This document shows, one piece after another, positions 34,034 to 41,126 of a stretch of DNA of 64,000 bases. How positions within the stretch are numbered: position 1 is the stretch's first letter; each line of letters begins with the position of its first letter. The notes beneath the pieces are model-generated. The model was not told the origin of the DNA. It was given only the letters and a program-made list of their open reading frames with translations, and made no database searches. Source of the stretch: Hymenobacter caeli (GTDB lineage: Bacteria > Bacteroidota > Bacteroidia > Cytophagales > Hymenobacteraceae); contig NZ_JABSNP010000019.1 of NCBI RefSeq assembly GCF_013294115.1, positions 40,302 to 104,301 of the forward strand, read 5' to 3'. Both the position numbers and the translations under genes were made by a program.

Positions 34034-35374
34034 TCACGGGGTGCGCAAATCCTGTACCCGGCTCAGCTTGCCGCCTTCGCTGCGCGGCAGCTGGCCGGGG
34101 GCCCGCAGGCTCACCCGCACGCTGAGGCCGATGTTGTCCTTTATTTTCTGGGCCAACGCGCCTTGCAGGCGTTGCAGGGCGTCGTGCTGCTGCACCAGCT
34201 CGTCGGTGAGGGCCGCCAGGCCCAGCCCGCGGAGCAGGGCCGCGGCCACTTCCACGCGCACCTCCACCTCGTCGAGGGGCCCGCGCCGGGTGGCCACCAC
34301 CTGGTAGCTGGGGCTGGTGCCGGGCAGGCCGCCGAGCAGGTCCTCGACCTGGGTGGGGAAGAAATTCACGCCCCGGATGATGAGCATGTCGTCGGCCCGT
34401 CCGCGGATGGGCCCCATCTTCACGTGGGTGCGCTTCGCGGAATGGTCGTAGGAAAGGCTGGTGATGTCGCCGGTCCAGTAGCGCAAAATGGGCAGGGCCT
34501 GCTTGGTGAGGGTGCTGAGCACCAGCACGCCCGGCTGGCCGTAGGGCAGCGGCTCGCCGGTGTCGCGGTCCACGATTTCGGGGTAGAAGTGGTCTTCCCA
34601 GAGGTAGCTGCCGGTGCCGCGCTCGTCCACGTCTTCCTGCGCGATGCCGGGCCCCAGGATTTCGCTCAGCCCGTAGATGTTGGTGGCCCGCACGCCCAGC
34701 CCGTCCTGCACCTGCCCGCGCACGGCCTCCGACCAGGGCTCTGCGCCCAGCACGGCGTAGCGCAGGTTGACGGCGCCTGGGGCCAGGCCGCGCCGCGGCA
34801 TTTCCTCGGCCAGCACCTGGGCGTAGGAGGGCGTGGCGCAGAGGATTTCGGGCCGGAAGTCTTGCAGCAGCTGCAGCTGCCGGTCGGTGCTGCCGCCCGA
34901 GACGGGAATCACGGTCAGCCCCAGCTTTTCGGCCCCGTAGTGGATGCCCAGCCCGCCCGTGAACAGGCCGTAGCCGTAGGCGTTTTGCAGCTTCATGCCC
35001 GGCCGGCAGCCGGCGGCGGCCAGCGAGCGGGCCACCACTTCGGCAAAAACTTCGAGGTCGCCGGCCGTGTAGCCCACCACCGTGGCCTTGCCCGTGGTGC
35101 CGCTGGAGCAGTGCAGCCGCGCCACCTCGGCTTCGGGCACCGCAAACAGGCCGAAGGGGTAGTGGTCGCGGAAATCCGCCTTGCGGGTGAAGCCCAGCTT
35201 CGGCAAGTCCTCCAGCCCGCGAAACGTGGCTGCGCCGAGGCCTGCCGCGGCCAACCGCCGCCGGTAGAACGGCACCCGGGCCTGCACGTAGGCCACCTGC
35301 GCCCGCAGGCGCTCGTTTTGCAGGGCCCGCAGCCGGGCCAGGGGCAGCCGTTCTAGCGCAGGGTTGAAGAGCAT
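34034..35374 (-). CDS. paaK: phenylacetate-CoA ligase
   Basis: The product has 446 residues and activates phenylacetate with ATP and CoA, the first step of the pathway. LHCSSGTTGKATVVGYT is the AMP-binding P-loop of PaaK ligases, NAYGYGLFTGGLGIHYG and TNIYGLSEILGPGI are further adenylation motifs, and GRADDMLIIRGVNFFPTQVE starts the C-terminal lid. A promoter box TAACTTTG is at 35395-35402 with a palindromic operator directly upstream. Confidence 0.96.
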   Translation of the reverse strand: MLFNPALERLPLARLRALQNERLRAQVAYVQARVPFYRRRLAAAGLGAATFRGLEDLPKLGFTRKADFRDHYPFGLFAVPEAEVARLHCSSGTTGKATVVGYTAGDLEVFAEVVARSLAAAGCRPGMKLQNAYGYGLFTGGLGIHYGAEKLGLTVIPVSGGSTDRQLQLLQDFRPEILCATPSYAQVLAEEMPRRGLAPGAVNLRYAVLGAEPWSEAVRGQVQDGLGVRATNIYGLSEILGPGIAQEDVDERGTGSYLWEDHFYPEIVDRDTGEPLPYGQPGVLVLSTLTKQALPILRYWTGDITSLSYDHSAKRTHVKMGPIRGRADDMLIIRGVNFFPTQVEDLLGGLPGTSPSYQVVATRRGPLDEVEVRVEVAAALLRGLGLAALTDELVQQHDALQRLQGALAQKIKDNIGLSVRVSLRAPGQLPRSEGGKLSRVQDLRTP

Positions 35375-35394
35375 CGGGGCGGGGTGGGACCAAA

Positions 35395-35402
35395 CAAAGT
35401 TA
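35395..35402 (-). promoter_or_regulatory. -7 box TAACTTTG for paaK-tetR
   Basis: The minus strand reads TAACTTTG, a full TAnnTTTG match, 20 bases upstream of the paaK ATG. The palindrome at 35411-35426 lies between this box and the expected -33 element, an ideal repressor position. Confidence 0.55.
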
Positions 35403-35410
35403 CTGAAAAC

Positions 35411-35426
35411 TAACTAATGTTCGTTA
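35411..35426. promoter_or_regulatory. imperfect palindrome TAACTAATGTTCGTTA, probable TetR operator
   Basis: Twelve of 16 positions are self-complementary (TAAC-n-AA...TT-n-GTTA). With the preceding C it contains CTAACTAATGTTCG, which matches the CTAAC-N4-GTTAG site before paaA with one change. Position inside the paaK promoter supports repression by the TetR protein encoded downstream. Confidence 0.5.
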
Positions 35427-35519
35427 CCCTTGGGTCGCTTTTCAGACCCTTCAAGAGGCTTGGCACAACGGCCTGCTCAGCTTCGTGTTCTGAGTGGTTG
35501 CCGGCCGGCACCACTGCTT

Positions 35520-36353
35520 TTAATCGAAAATAACGGTCTTGTTGCGGTGCACGAACACCTTTTCGTCGAACACGAGCTGCAGGGCCCGGGCCAGCACGAT
35601 TTTTTCCACGTCGCGCCCGGCCTGGGCCATTTCGCGGGCGCTCTGGGTGTGGTCGATGGGGATGACGCTCTGGGCGATGATGGGGCCCTGGTCGAGCTGC
35701 TCGTTGACGAAGTGGGCGGTGGCCCCAATGATTTTTACGCCCCGCGCGTGGGCCTGGGCGTAGGGGCTGGCCCCCACAAAAGCCGGCAAAAACGAGTGGT
35801 GGATGTTGACGAGCCGGTTGGCGTAGGGAGCCACGAACCCGGGCGAGAGGATGCGCATGTACTTGGCCAGCACCACGTAGTCGGGCCGGTAATCGGCCAG
35901 TACGGCCAGCACCTCGGCCTCGTGGGCGGCGCGGCTGCGGCCCGCGTGCGGCAGGTAATGGAACGGAATCCCGAACCGGCCGGTGAGGTCGGCCAGCACC
36001 TCGTGGTTGCCCACCACGGCCCGAATGGTGGCGTTCAGTTCGCCGAAGGCGTGGCGCACCAGCAGCTCGCTCAGGCAGTGGTGCTCTTTGGTGACGAGCA
36101 CCACAACGTCGCGCGGGCGCGGGTCGGCGAGGCGCACGCGGGCCGTGGGCGGCAGGGCGGCGGCCAGGGCCCCGCGCAAGGCCCCGGCGTCGGGGTTGCC
36201 GGCAAACTCGGTGCGCATGAAGAACACGTTGCCCTCGGGCTCCACAAACTCGTCGTTGCGCAGGATGTTGAGGCCGTGGGCGAAGAGCACGGCGGTGATT
36301 TTGTAGATCAGCCCGGGCTCGTCGGGCGATTGGATGAGCAGCAGGTTGGGCAT
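35520..36353 (-). CDS. purU: formyltetrahydrofolate deformylase
   Basis: The protein has 277 residues from ATG 36353. An N-terminal ACT domain (LIQSPDEPGLIYKITAVLFA) is followed by a formyltransferase-type catalytic domain with LAKYMRILSP, NIHHSFLPAFVGASPY (active-site Asn/His) and GATAHFVNEQLDQGPII (Asp). PurU hydrolyses 10-formyl-THF to THF and formate, balancing one-carbon pools and feeding PurT. The gene stands alone; its start is 90 bases from the divergent NTF2-like gene. Confidence 0.95.
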   Translation of the reverse strand: MPNLLLIQSPDEPGLIYKITAVLFAHGLNILRNDEFVEPEGNVFFMRTEFAGNPDAGALRGALAAALPPTARVRLADPRPRDVVVLVTKEHHCLSELLVRHAFGELNATIRAVVGNHEVLADLTGRFGIPFHYLPHAGRSRAAHEAEVLAVLADYRPDYVVLAKYMRILSPGFVAPYANRLVNIHHSFLPAFVGASPYAQAHARGVKIIGATAHFVNEQLDQGPIIAQSVIPIDHTQSAREMAQAGRDVEKIVLARALQLVFDEKVFVHRNKTVIFD

Positions 36354-36443
36354 GGGCGGGGGCGAAGCGGGGGCCGGGCGGTGGTTTCTTTGCGGGCGCG
36401 CCGGCCACGGGGGCCGGGCGCTTTGCCATTTTCCCTCCCTTCG

Positions 36444-36839
36444 ATGAGTGCCATTCAGGAAGTTGAACAACTCGAACGCCAGCGCTTCGCCGCGCAAATA
36501 ACCAAGGATTACGCCGTGCTGGAGAAAATCTTCGCCGACGACCTCGTCTACACCCACGCCAACGGCCACCAGGACAGCAAAACGAGCTACCTCGCCAGCA
36601 TCCGCGCCGGCCAAAGCCGCTACGACCGCGTGGACATCGATGCCCTCACCGTGCGCCCCTACAACGACGAGCGCACCGCCGTCGTCAACGGCACCGTGCG
36701 CATCGACCTGGGCCCCGGCCCCGACGGCCAGCCCCTCACCACGCACCTCAAGTACGCGGTGGTGTACATCAAAAACCCCACGGGTTGGCAGCTGGTGCTC
36801 TGGCACGCGCAGAAACAGTTAACAATGAGCAGTGAGTAA
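36444..36839 (+). CDS. NTF2-like (DUF4440/SnoaL-type) small protein
   Basis: The product has 131 residues with no signal peptide. EVEQLERQRFAAQITKDYAV, LEKIFADDLVYTHANGHQDSK and the C-terminal GWQLVLWHAQKQL follow the cone-shaped NTF2-like fold, which includes isomerases, small-molecule binding proteins and domains of unknown role. The last residues (LTMSSE) are encoded by the start of a repeat flanking the element at 36850, so the C-terminus may have been altered by the repeat insertion. Confidence 0.8.
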   Translation: MSAIQEVEQLERQRFAAQITKDYAVLEKIFADDLVYTHANGHQDSKTSYLASIRAGQSRYDRVDIDALTVRPYNDERTAVVNGTVRIDLGPGPDGQPLTTHLKYAVVYIKNPTGWQLVLWHAQKQLTMSSE

Positions 36840-36849
36840 TGAGCAGTCA

Positions 36850-36948
36850 GGCCGCCATGCTGAACGCAGTGAAGCATCTCTCCCGCAGCAGTATCCCAAT
36901 CGTTCAACGAAGCAGTAGAGATGCTTCACTGCGTTCAGCATGACGACC
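36850..36948. repeat. GGCCGCCATGCTGAACGCAG inverted-repeat element, copy 4
   Basis: The arms GCCATGCTGAACGCAGTGAA and the complement ending TGCGTTCAGCATGACG pair over about 33 bp. Outside it, AACAATGAGCAGTGAGTAATG (split over 36820-36842) and the complementary ACTGCTCACTGTTAACTG (36958-36975) form an outer inverted repeat, so one palindrome is nested in another. Confidence 0.8.
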
Positions 36949-36979
36949 TAATTATGTACTGCTCACTGTTAACTGATAA

Positions 36980-37707
36980 TCACCCCGGCCGCACCCGGGC
37001 GCTGCCGCTGGTGCGGCTCGTGATTTTGGGGTTGCCCAGCACGTACACGCCGCCCGGGCCGCTGAGGTGCGCGTCCAGCGTCTGGCTGGCGCGAAGGCGG
37101 CAGTTGCCCGAGCTGCTGATGCGGGCCTCGCCGGCTTCCGACTGCAAGCCGGCGGCTTCCACCGAGCCCGAGCCGCTGATGGCCACCTCCTGGCGCGGGC
37201 AGGTGCCGCCGCCCACCCGGATGCTGCCCGAACTCGACAGGGCCGGGTGCAGCTCGGCGGCTTGCAGCTGGCCGATGCCGACGTGCCCCGAGCTGCTCAC
37301 GCCCAGGGCCAGGTTATCGGCCCGCACAGTCGCTGCTTTGAGGGAGCCGGAGCTGCTCACGCTCAGCGCGTTGATGGTGGGCATGGTGATGCGCACCGTC
37401 ACCTTGCCCAGGCTGGGGTGGCTGCCTAAAAACGCTTTCCAGTCGGCGCCCGATTTGGTGTCGACGGTGAGCCGGCCGTCGGCCACGGTGGTTTGCAACT
37501 GGGCCAGGTCGTCGGGCGCGCCTTCCACCACCACTTGCTGCGGGCTGCCCTGCCGCACCGTCACGGCCACCGAAGCGGCCAGCCCACCTGCGCGAAAGGG
37601 GCCCCGTCGCGCACCTCCTGGGCGGTGGGCGCGGGGGCGGCGGGCCGCACGGCGGCCGGGCCGCTGCCCAGAAGCAAGGCGGGGAGTAAGAAGCTAAAGA
37701 CTTTCAT
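36980..37707 (-). pseudogene. GIN-domain (DUF2807) secreted protein with a frameshift after the signal region
   Basis: ATG 37707 opens a signal peptide (MKVFSFLLPALLLGSG...) and reads ...TAQEVRDGAPFAQVG, then runs into TGA near 37565. The remaining 190 residues continue one frame away (VAVTVRQGSPQQVVVEG to the stop at 36980). A single missing base near 37580-37590 would join them as FAQVG-LAASVAVTV. The body has the repeated LSVSSSGSLKAATV, LGVSSSGHVGIGQL, ALSSSGSIRVGG and VAISGSGSVEAAG ladder of the head-GIN/DUF2807 family, cell-surface beta-helix-like proteins common in Bacteroidota. It is either a pseudogene or a sequencing error. Confidence 0.82.
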
Positions 37708-37799
37708 AAACAAAGCGTTAGTGGGTGAGGTGGAGCCGGGGCAACGGGTGGTTTTGCTGCCCGGGTAAAGCTAGCCCCGCCGGGCGGCGGATGGCAATT

Positions 37800-37920
37800 T
37801 ATTATCCCAACCCCCGGACTCCCGGGAGCAATCCGCCCGGGCCGGGTGCCGGTGCCCCGGCCCGGGCGTCGCGGCGGGCTGCAAAGAATTCGTATAGAGT
37901 TTGGGGGGGTTGGGATAATA
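37800..37920. repeat. inverted repeat TATTATCCCAACCCCC
   Basis: A 16-bp arm at 37800-37815 is perfectly complementary to 37905-37920, with about 90 bases of GC-rich sequence between. The gap of 277 bases between the GIN-domain gene and the next gene holds only this structure. It ends 64 bases before the next start codon and could affect its expression. Confidence 0.75.
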
Positions 37921-37984
37921 TTTTGTGGCGCGGCCGGGGGGCGCCGCACCTTCGCCGCACCAACGCCTTCACCGCCCCTCCCTC

Positions 37985-39256
37985 ATGCCGTTTGCCCGCT
38001 TTTCGCCAATGCCCCACCCCCGGGCCCTCGCGCTCTTCTTCGTGTTGCTGATGGGCCTGCTGGCCGGCCCCGCCCGGGCCCAGGACAGCACCCTCACGTG
38101 CCTCATCCGGCAGCACCAGCTGCCGCTGGTGGCCGCCGGGGCCCAGTTCTCCGGCCTGGGCTGGGACGAGCTGCGGCTGAGCATCCAGCAAAGCCAGTTC
38201 GTGCTGGTGGGCGAAGACCACGGCCTGGCCCAGATTCCGGGCTTCACGGCCGCCGTGGCCCAAGTACTGCAACCGGCGGTGTTCGTGGCCGAAATCGACC
38301 CCTACGTGGCCCGGGACCTGACGATGCTGGCGGCGCAGCCGGGGCCCCCTACGGCCTACTTGCAGCAGTACCCCGAGGCGCTGTGTTTCTACAGCCTGGC
38401 CGAAGAGTTTGAATTAATACGCACGCTGCGGGCCCAGCACGTGCAGCTGGTGGGCCTCGACCAAGTATTTATTACAACGGCGGCCCGCTTTTACGCCCGG
38501 TTGGCCGAGCAAGCCAACGGCAGGCCCGCCCGGGCCTGCTTGCAGCAACAAGCCGCCAAGTACCAGGCCCAAGGGCAGGTCTTCGAGCGCGAGGGCAAGG
38601 ACCGGTTCAGCATGTCCGAGCAGCGGCCCAGCGCCGTCGATAGCCTGGTGGCCGTCACCCGCCAAGAGGGCCCCGCCGTGCGGCAAATGGTGCAGGACTA
38701 CGTGACCAGCTACCAGATTTACCGCACCTACGAAACCCGCGCCCCGCTGCCCAACGGCCTCTCGGCCCACCAGGCACGCCTAAATTTGATGCGTCGCAAC
38801 CTGCTTAACATCAAGCCAGAACGGCCCGGCTCGGCGGGGCAGCCGCTGCCCAAAATGCTGTTTAAGTTTGGGGCCAACCACCTCGGGCGGGGCCTGAGCA
38901 TCGCCTCCTTCGGCGAGTTTTACGACGTGGGCAACCTGGCCCTGAGCCTGGCCGAAGCCCAGGATAAACAGTCGCTCCACATCATGATTGTGGGCAAGCA
39001 AGGCACCCAAGCCCGCGGCTCGAACCAAGTGAACCGTAGCCAAAACGTGGCCGCCTACACCGCCGCCGATAACGCCTACCTCCAGCCCTACTTCGGCCAA
39101 ACCCCCGGCCCCGCCTGGAACGTGGTGGACCTGCGCCCCGCTCGCCGGGCCCTCGGGGCCGGCAAGCTGGTGGCGAGCCAACAGATGCAGCGCGTTTTGC
39201 TGGACTATGATTACCTGGTCGTCATCCCCGAAACCACGGCCAGCCGTACGTACTAA
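37985..39256 (+). CDS. secreted protein of unknown function with a GEDHG motif
   Basis: The protein has 423 residues from ATG 37985 (ATG 38009 is an alternative), with a signal peptide ending near ARAQD. VLVGEDHGLAQIPGFTAAVA near residue 75, FVAEIDPYV, and KMLFKFGANHLGRGLSIASF near residue 295 form His/Glu/Asp-containing motifs. The layout recalls erythromycin-esterase-like or ChaN/TraB-like proteins, where a GExHG motif binds a metal or haem or performs hydrolysis, but the resemblance is too weak to assign. No neighbour suggests a pathway. Confidence 0.7.
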   Translation: MPFARFSPMPHPRALALFFVLLMGLLAGPARAQDSTLTCLIRQHQLPLVAAGAQFSGLGWDELRLSIQQSQFVLVGEDHGLAQIPGFTAAVAQVLQPAVFVAEIDPYVARDLTMLAAQPGPPTAYLQQYPEALCFYSLAEEFELIRTLRAQHVQLVGLDQVFITTAARFYARLAEQANGRPARACLQQQAAKYQAQGQVFEREGKDRFSMSEQRPSAVDSLVAVTRQEGPAVRQMVQDYVTSYQIYRTYETRAPLPNGLSAHQARLNLMRRNLLNIKPERPGSAGQPLPKMLFKFGANHLGRGLSIASFGEFYDVGNLALSLAEAQDKQSLHIMIVGKQGTQARGSNQVNRSQNVAAYTAADNAYLQPYFGQTPGPAWNVVDLRPARRALGAGKLVASQQMQRVLLDYDYLVVIPETTASRTY

Positions 39257-39325
39257 GTTGTCGGTTGTTGGTTGGGTAGTAATAGTTTGGCTGACAGCTG
39301 ATAACGAGTAACTGACAACCAGATT

Positions 39326-41122
39326 TTACAGCTTTTCCTCCAGCCACAGGTACCCCGCCGCGAGCAGGAACAGCCCGAAAAACCAGCCCGCCGGCCAGGG
39401 CTCCCGCACCTCGCTGGGCGCGGTAGGCGGGGCGGTGGCGCTGGCGTGCTGCGCGGCGGCCAGCCGGCGCTGCGCGGCCTCGGGGCCCGGCCAGTCGTCG
39501 GGGCCAAAAACGTAGAAGGAAAAATCGGTTTTGCCGGGGCCCCGCACCTGGTGCCACCCGGCCGCAGCGGGCCAGAACACGGCCGTGCTCCACTCGGGCA
39601 GGCGCGGGTCCTGGCGCAGGGGCAGGGCCACGGCGGGGCCCCCGGCCAGCGCCCGCACGGCGGGCGGCGCGGCCGGGAAGGCCCCCGCCGCCAGCTGCAA
39701 CGCCGCGGGGTTGTGGGCCCGGGGCCAGGCCGTGGCCACGCGCCAGGTGGCGGCGGCCGGGGCCGGCGGCGTAGCCGCCGCCAGCAGCCGGCTCCAGAAC
39801 GAGGCGTAGGCCGCGTCTTGCCCGGCCAGGGCCCAGCGAAAGGTTTCGGGCACCACCGACACCACCACCGCGCCCAGCCCAAACCGGCAGCGGGCGGCCA
39901 CCAGGGCCGCGCCGGGGCCCCGGACCAACGGTTGCAGCGCGGCGCTGGGGCGCAGCGCGGCGGGCAGCGGAGCCCGGACGGCGGACGGCGCATCGGCCCA
40001 GGCGAGGGGCTGGGGCGTGGCCGCCGCGGGGCGCGGCACCACGGCAAAAGCGGCCCGGCCCGGGGTGGCGGCGGGCAACGGCGCGGCGTCGGCCAGCACC
40101 ACCAGGCCCAGGCGGCCGGCTTGCAGGGCCCCGCGCAGGGCCTGGCCTTCGGCCCCCGGCAAGCCGGCCAGCGTGCCCGCGTCGGCCACCACCACGGCGT
40201 AGCGGGCCAGTAAGGCGGGCGTGAGGCGGTCGAGGGCCTGGGCGGGCTGGTTGAGGAACTCGGTTTGCACCAGACCCCGGCTCACGCCCGTGCGCACGGC
40301 CACGGCGCGGGGCTGCCCGGCGAGGTGGTTCTTCAAAAACTTGAACTCGAACGCCGGCGCGGCGCTCAGCAGCAGCACCGGCGGGTGCGGGGCGGCGGCT
40401 ACTTCCAGCGGCACCGGCTCGGCGCGGGCGGGCTGGCCGGGCGGGCGCAGCACCAGCCGGTACAGGGCCAGCCCGGCCGCCCGGGGCCGGTAGCGCAGCC
40501 GAAACGCCCCGCCGCCGGCCGGCACCCGCACCGAGTCGCGCCCGCCGCCGTCGGCTTGCAGGCTTACCCAGGCCGGGGCCCCGGCGGGCGTGGCCGCGGT
40601 GCCTTCCACCGTCAGCGACTCGCCTAGCCGCAAGCGCGGGGACCAGGTAGCCGTTTCAAAACCGGCAAAGGCCGGCGGGGCGTGTATTTGCAGCGCCACG
40701 GGGCCCAGCTGGGGCAGTTCGGCGGCGGGCAGGCCCTGGCCCAGCACGTGCACGCGGCGCAGGGCGGGGCGTTGCTCGGCCAGCGCCAGCAGGCTGCCCA
40801 GCGGCCGGGCGCGGGCCGGGCCCGGGGCCCCGGCGTAGCGCCACACGGGCGTGCCCGCCCCGAGCCGGCGCAGCAGCTGGGCCAGCGTATCGGGCCGGTA
40901 GCCCGGCGTCAGCACAATGGCTTCGGCGCGGGCGGCGGGCACGGCGCGTAGGGGCGGGTAGGCCGCGAGCCACAGGGCCGCCGCCGCCAGGGCCCCGGCC
41001 AGCACCCGGGCCCCGCGCTGGTGGTGGCGCGGCCGCCGCCAGGCGGCCACCGCCAGCCCGAGGCCCAGCAGCAGGCACGCGGCGGCCAGGCCGTACTGAA
41101 TCAACAAAGAATAAATGGCCAA
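39326..41122 (-). CDS. membrane-anchored protein of the MoxR/DUF58 cluster, TTG start
   Basis: The product has 598 residues. The frame has no ATG near its start; TTG 41122 lies four bases after the stop of the preceding gene and begins AIYSLLIQYGLAAACLLLGL. Two N-terminal membrane helices and one near the C-terminus (WFFGLFLLAAGYLWLEEKL) bracket a large Ala/Pro-rich beta domain. Residues about 245-400 (PPVLLLSAAPAFEFKFLKNH ... YAVVVADAGTLAGLPGAEGQ) look like the class I glutamine-amidotransferase-like domain found in BatA-type cluster proteins, without a catalytic Cys that I can identify. It is last in the cluster. Confidence 0.75.
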   Translation of the reverse strand: MAIYSLLIQYGLAAACLLLGLGLAVAAWRRPRHHQRGARVLAGALAAAALWLAAYPPLRAVPAARAEAIVLTPGYRPDTLAQLLRRLGAGTPVWRYAGAPGPARARPLGSLLALAEQRPALRRVHVLGQGLPAAELPQLGPVALQIHAPPAFAGFETATWSPRLRLGESLTVEGTAATPAGAPAWVSLQADGGGRDSVRVPAGGGAFRLRYRPRAAGLALYRLVLRPPGQPARAEPVPLEVAAAPHPPVLLLSAAPAFEFKFLKNHLAGQPRAVAVRTGVSRGLVQTEFLNQPAQALDRLTPALLARYAVVVADAGTLAGLPGAEGQALRGALQAGRLGLVVLADAAPLPAATPGRAAFAVVPRPAAATPQPLAWADAPSAVRAPLPAALRPSAALQPLVRGPGAALVAARCRFGLGAVVVSVVPETFRWALAGQDAAYASFWSRLLAAATPPAPAAATWRVATAWPRAHNPAALQLAAGAFPAAPPAVRALAGGPAVALPLRQDPRLPEWSTAVFWPAAAGWHQVRGPGKTDFSFYVFGPDDWPGPEAAQRRLAAAQHASATAPPTAPSEVREPWPAGWFFGLFLLAAGYLWLEEKL

Positions 41123-41126
41123 GTAA

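Noticed and set aside
33432..35393. A 653-codon minus-strand frame running through paaK into the TetR gene
   Set aside because: The part overlapping paaK is in the wrong frame for the ligase. Only the last 194 codons from ATG 34016 carry the TetR HTH.
37571..37600. Programmed -1 frameshifting in the GIN-domain gene
   Set aside because: No slippery heptamer of X XXY YYZ type is visible at the junction and no downstream structure was noticed. A one-base loss explains it more simply.
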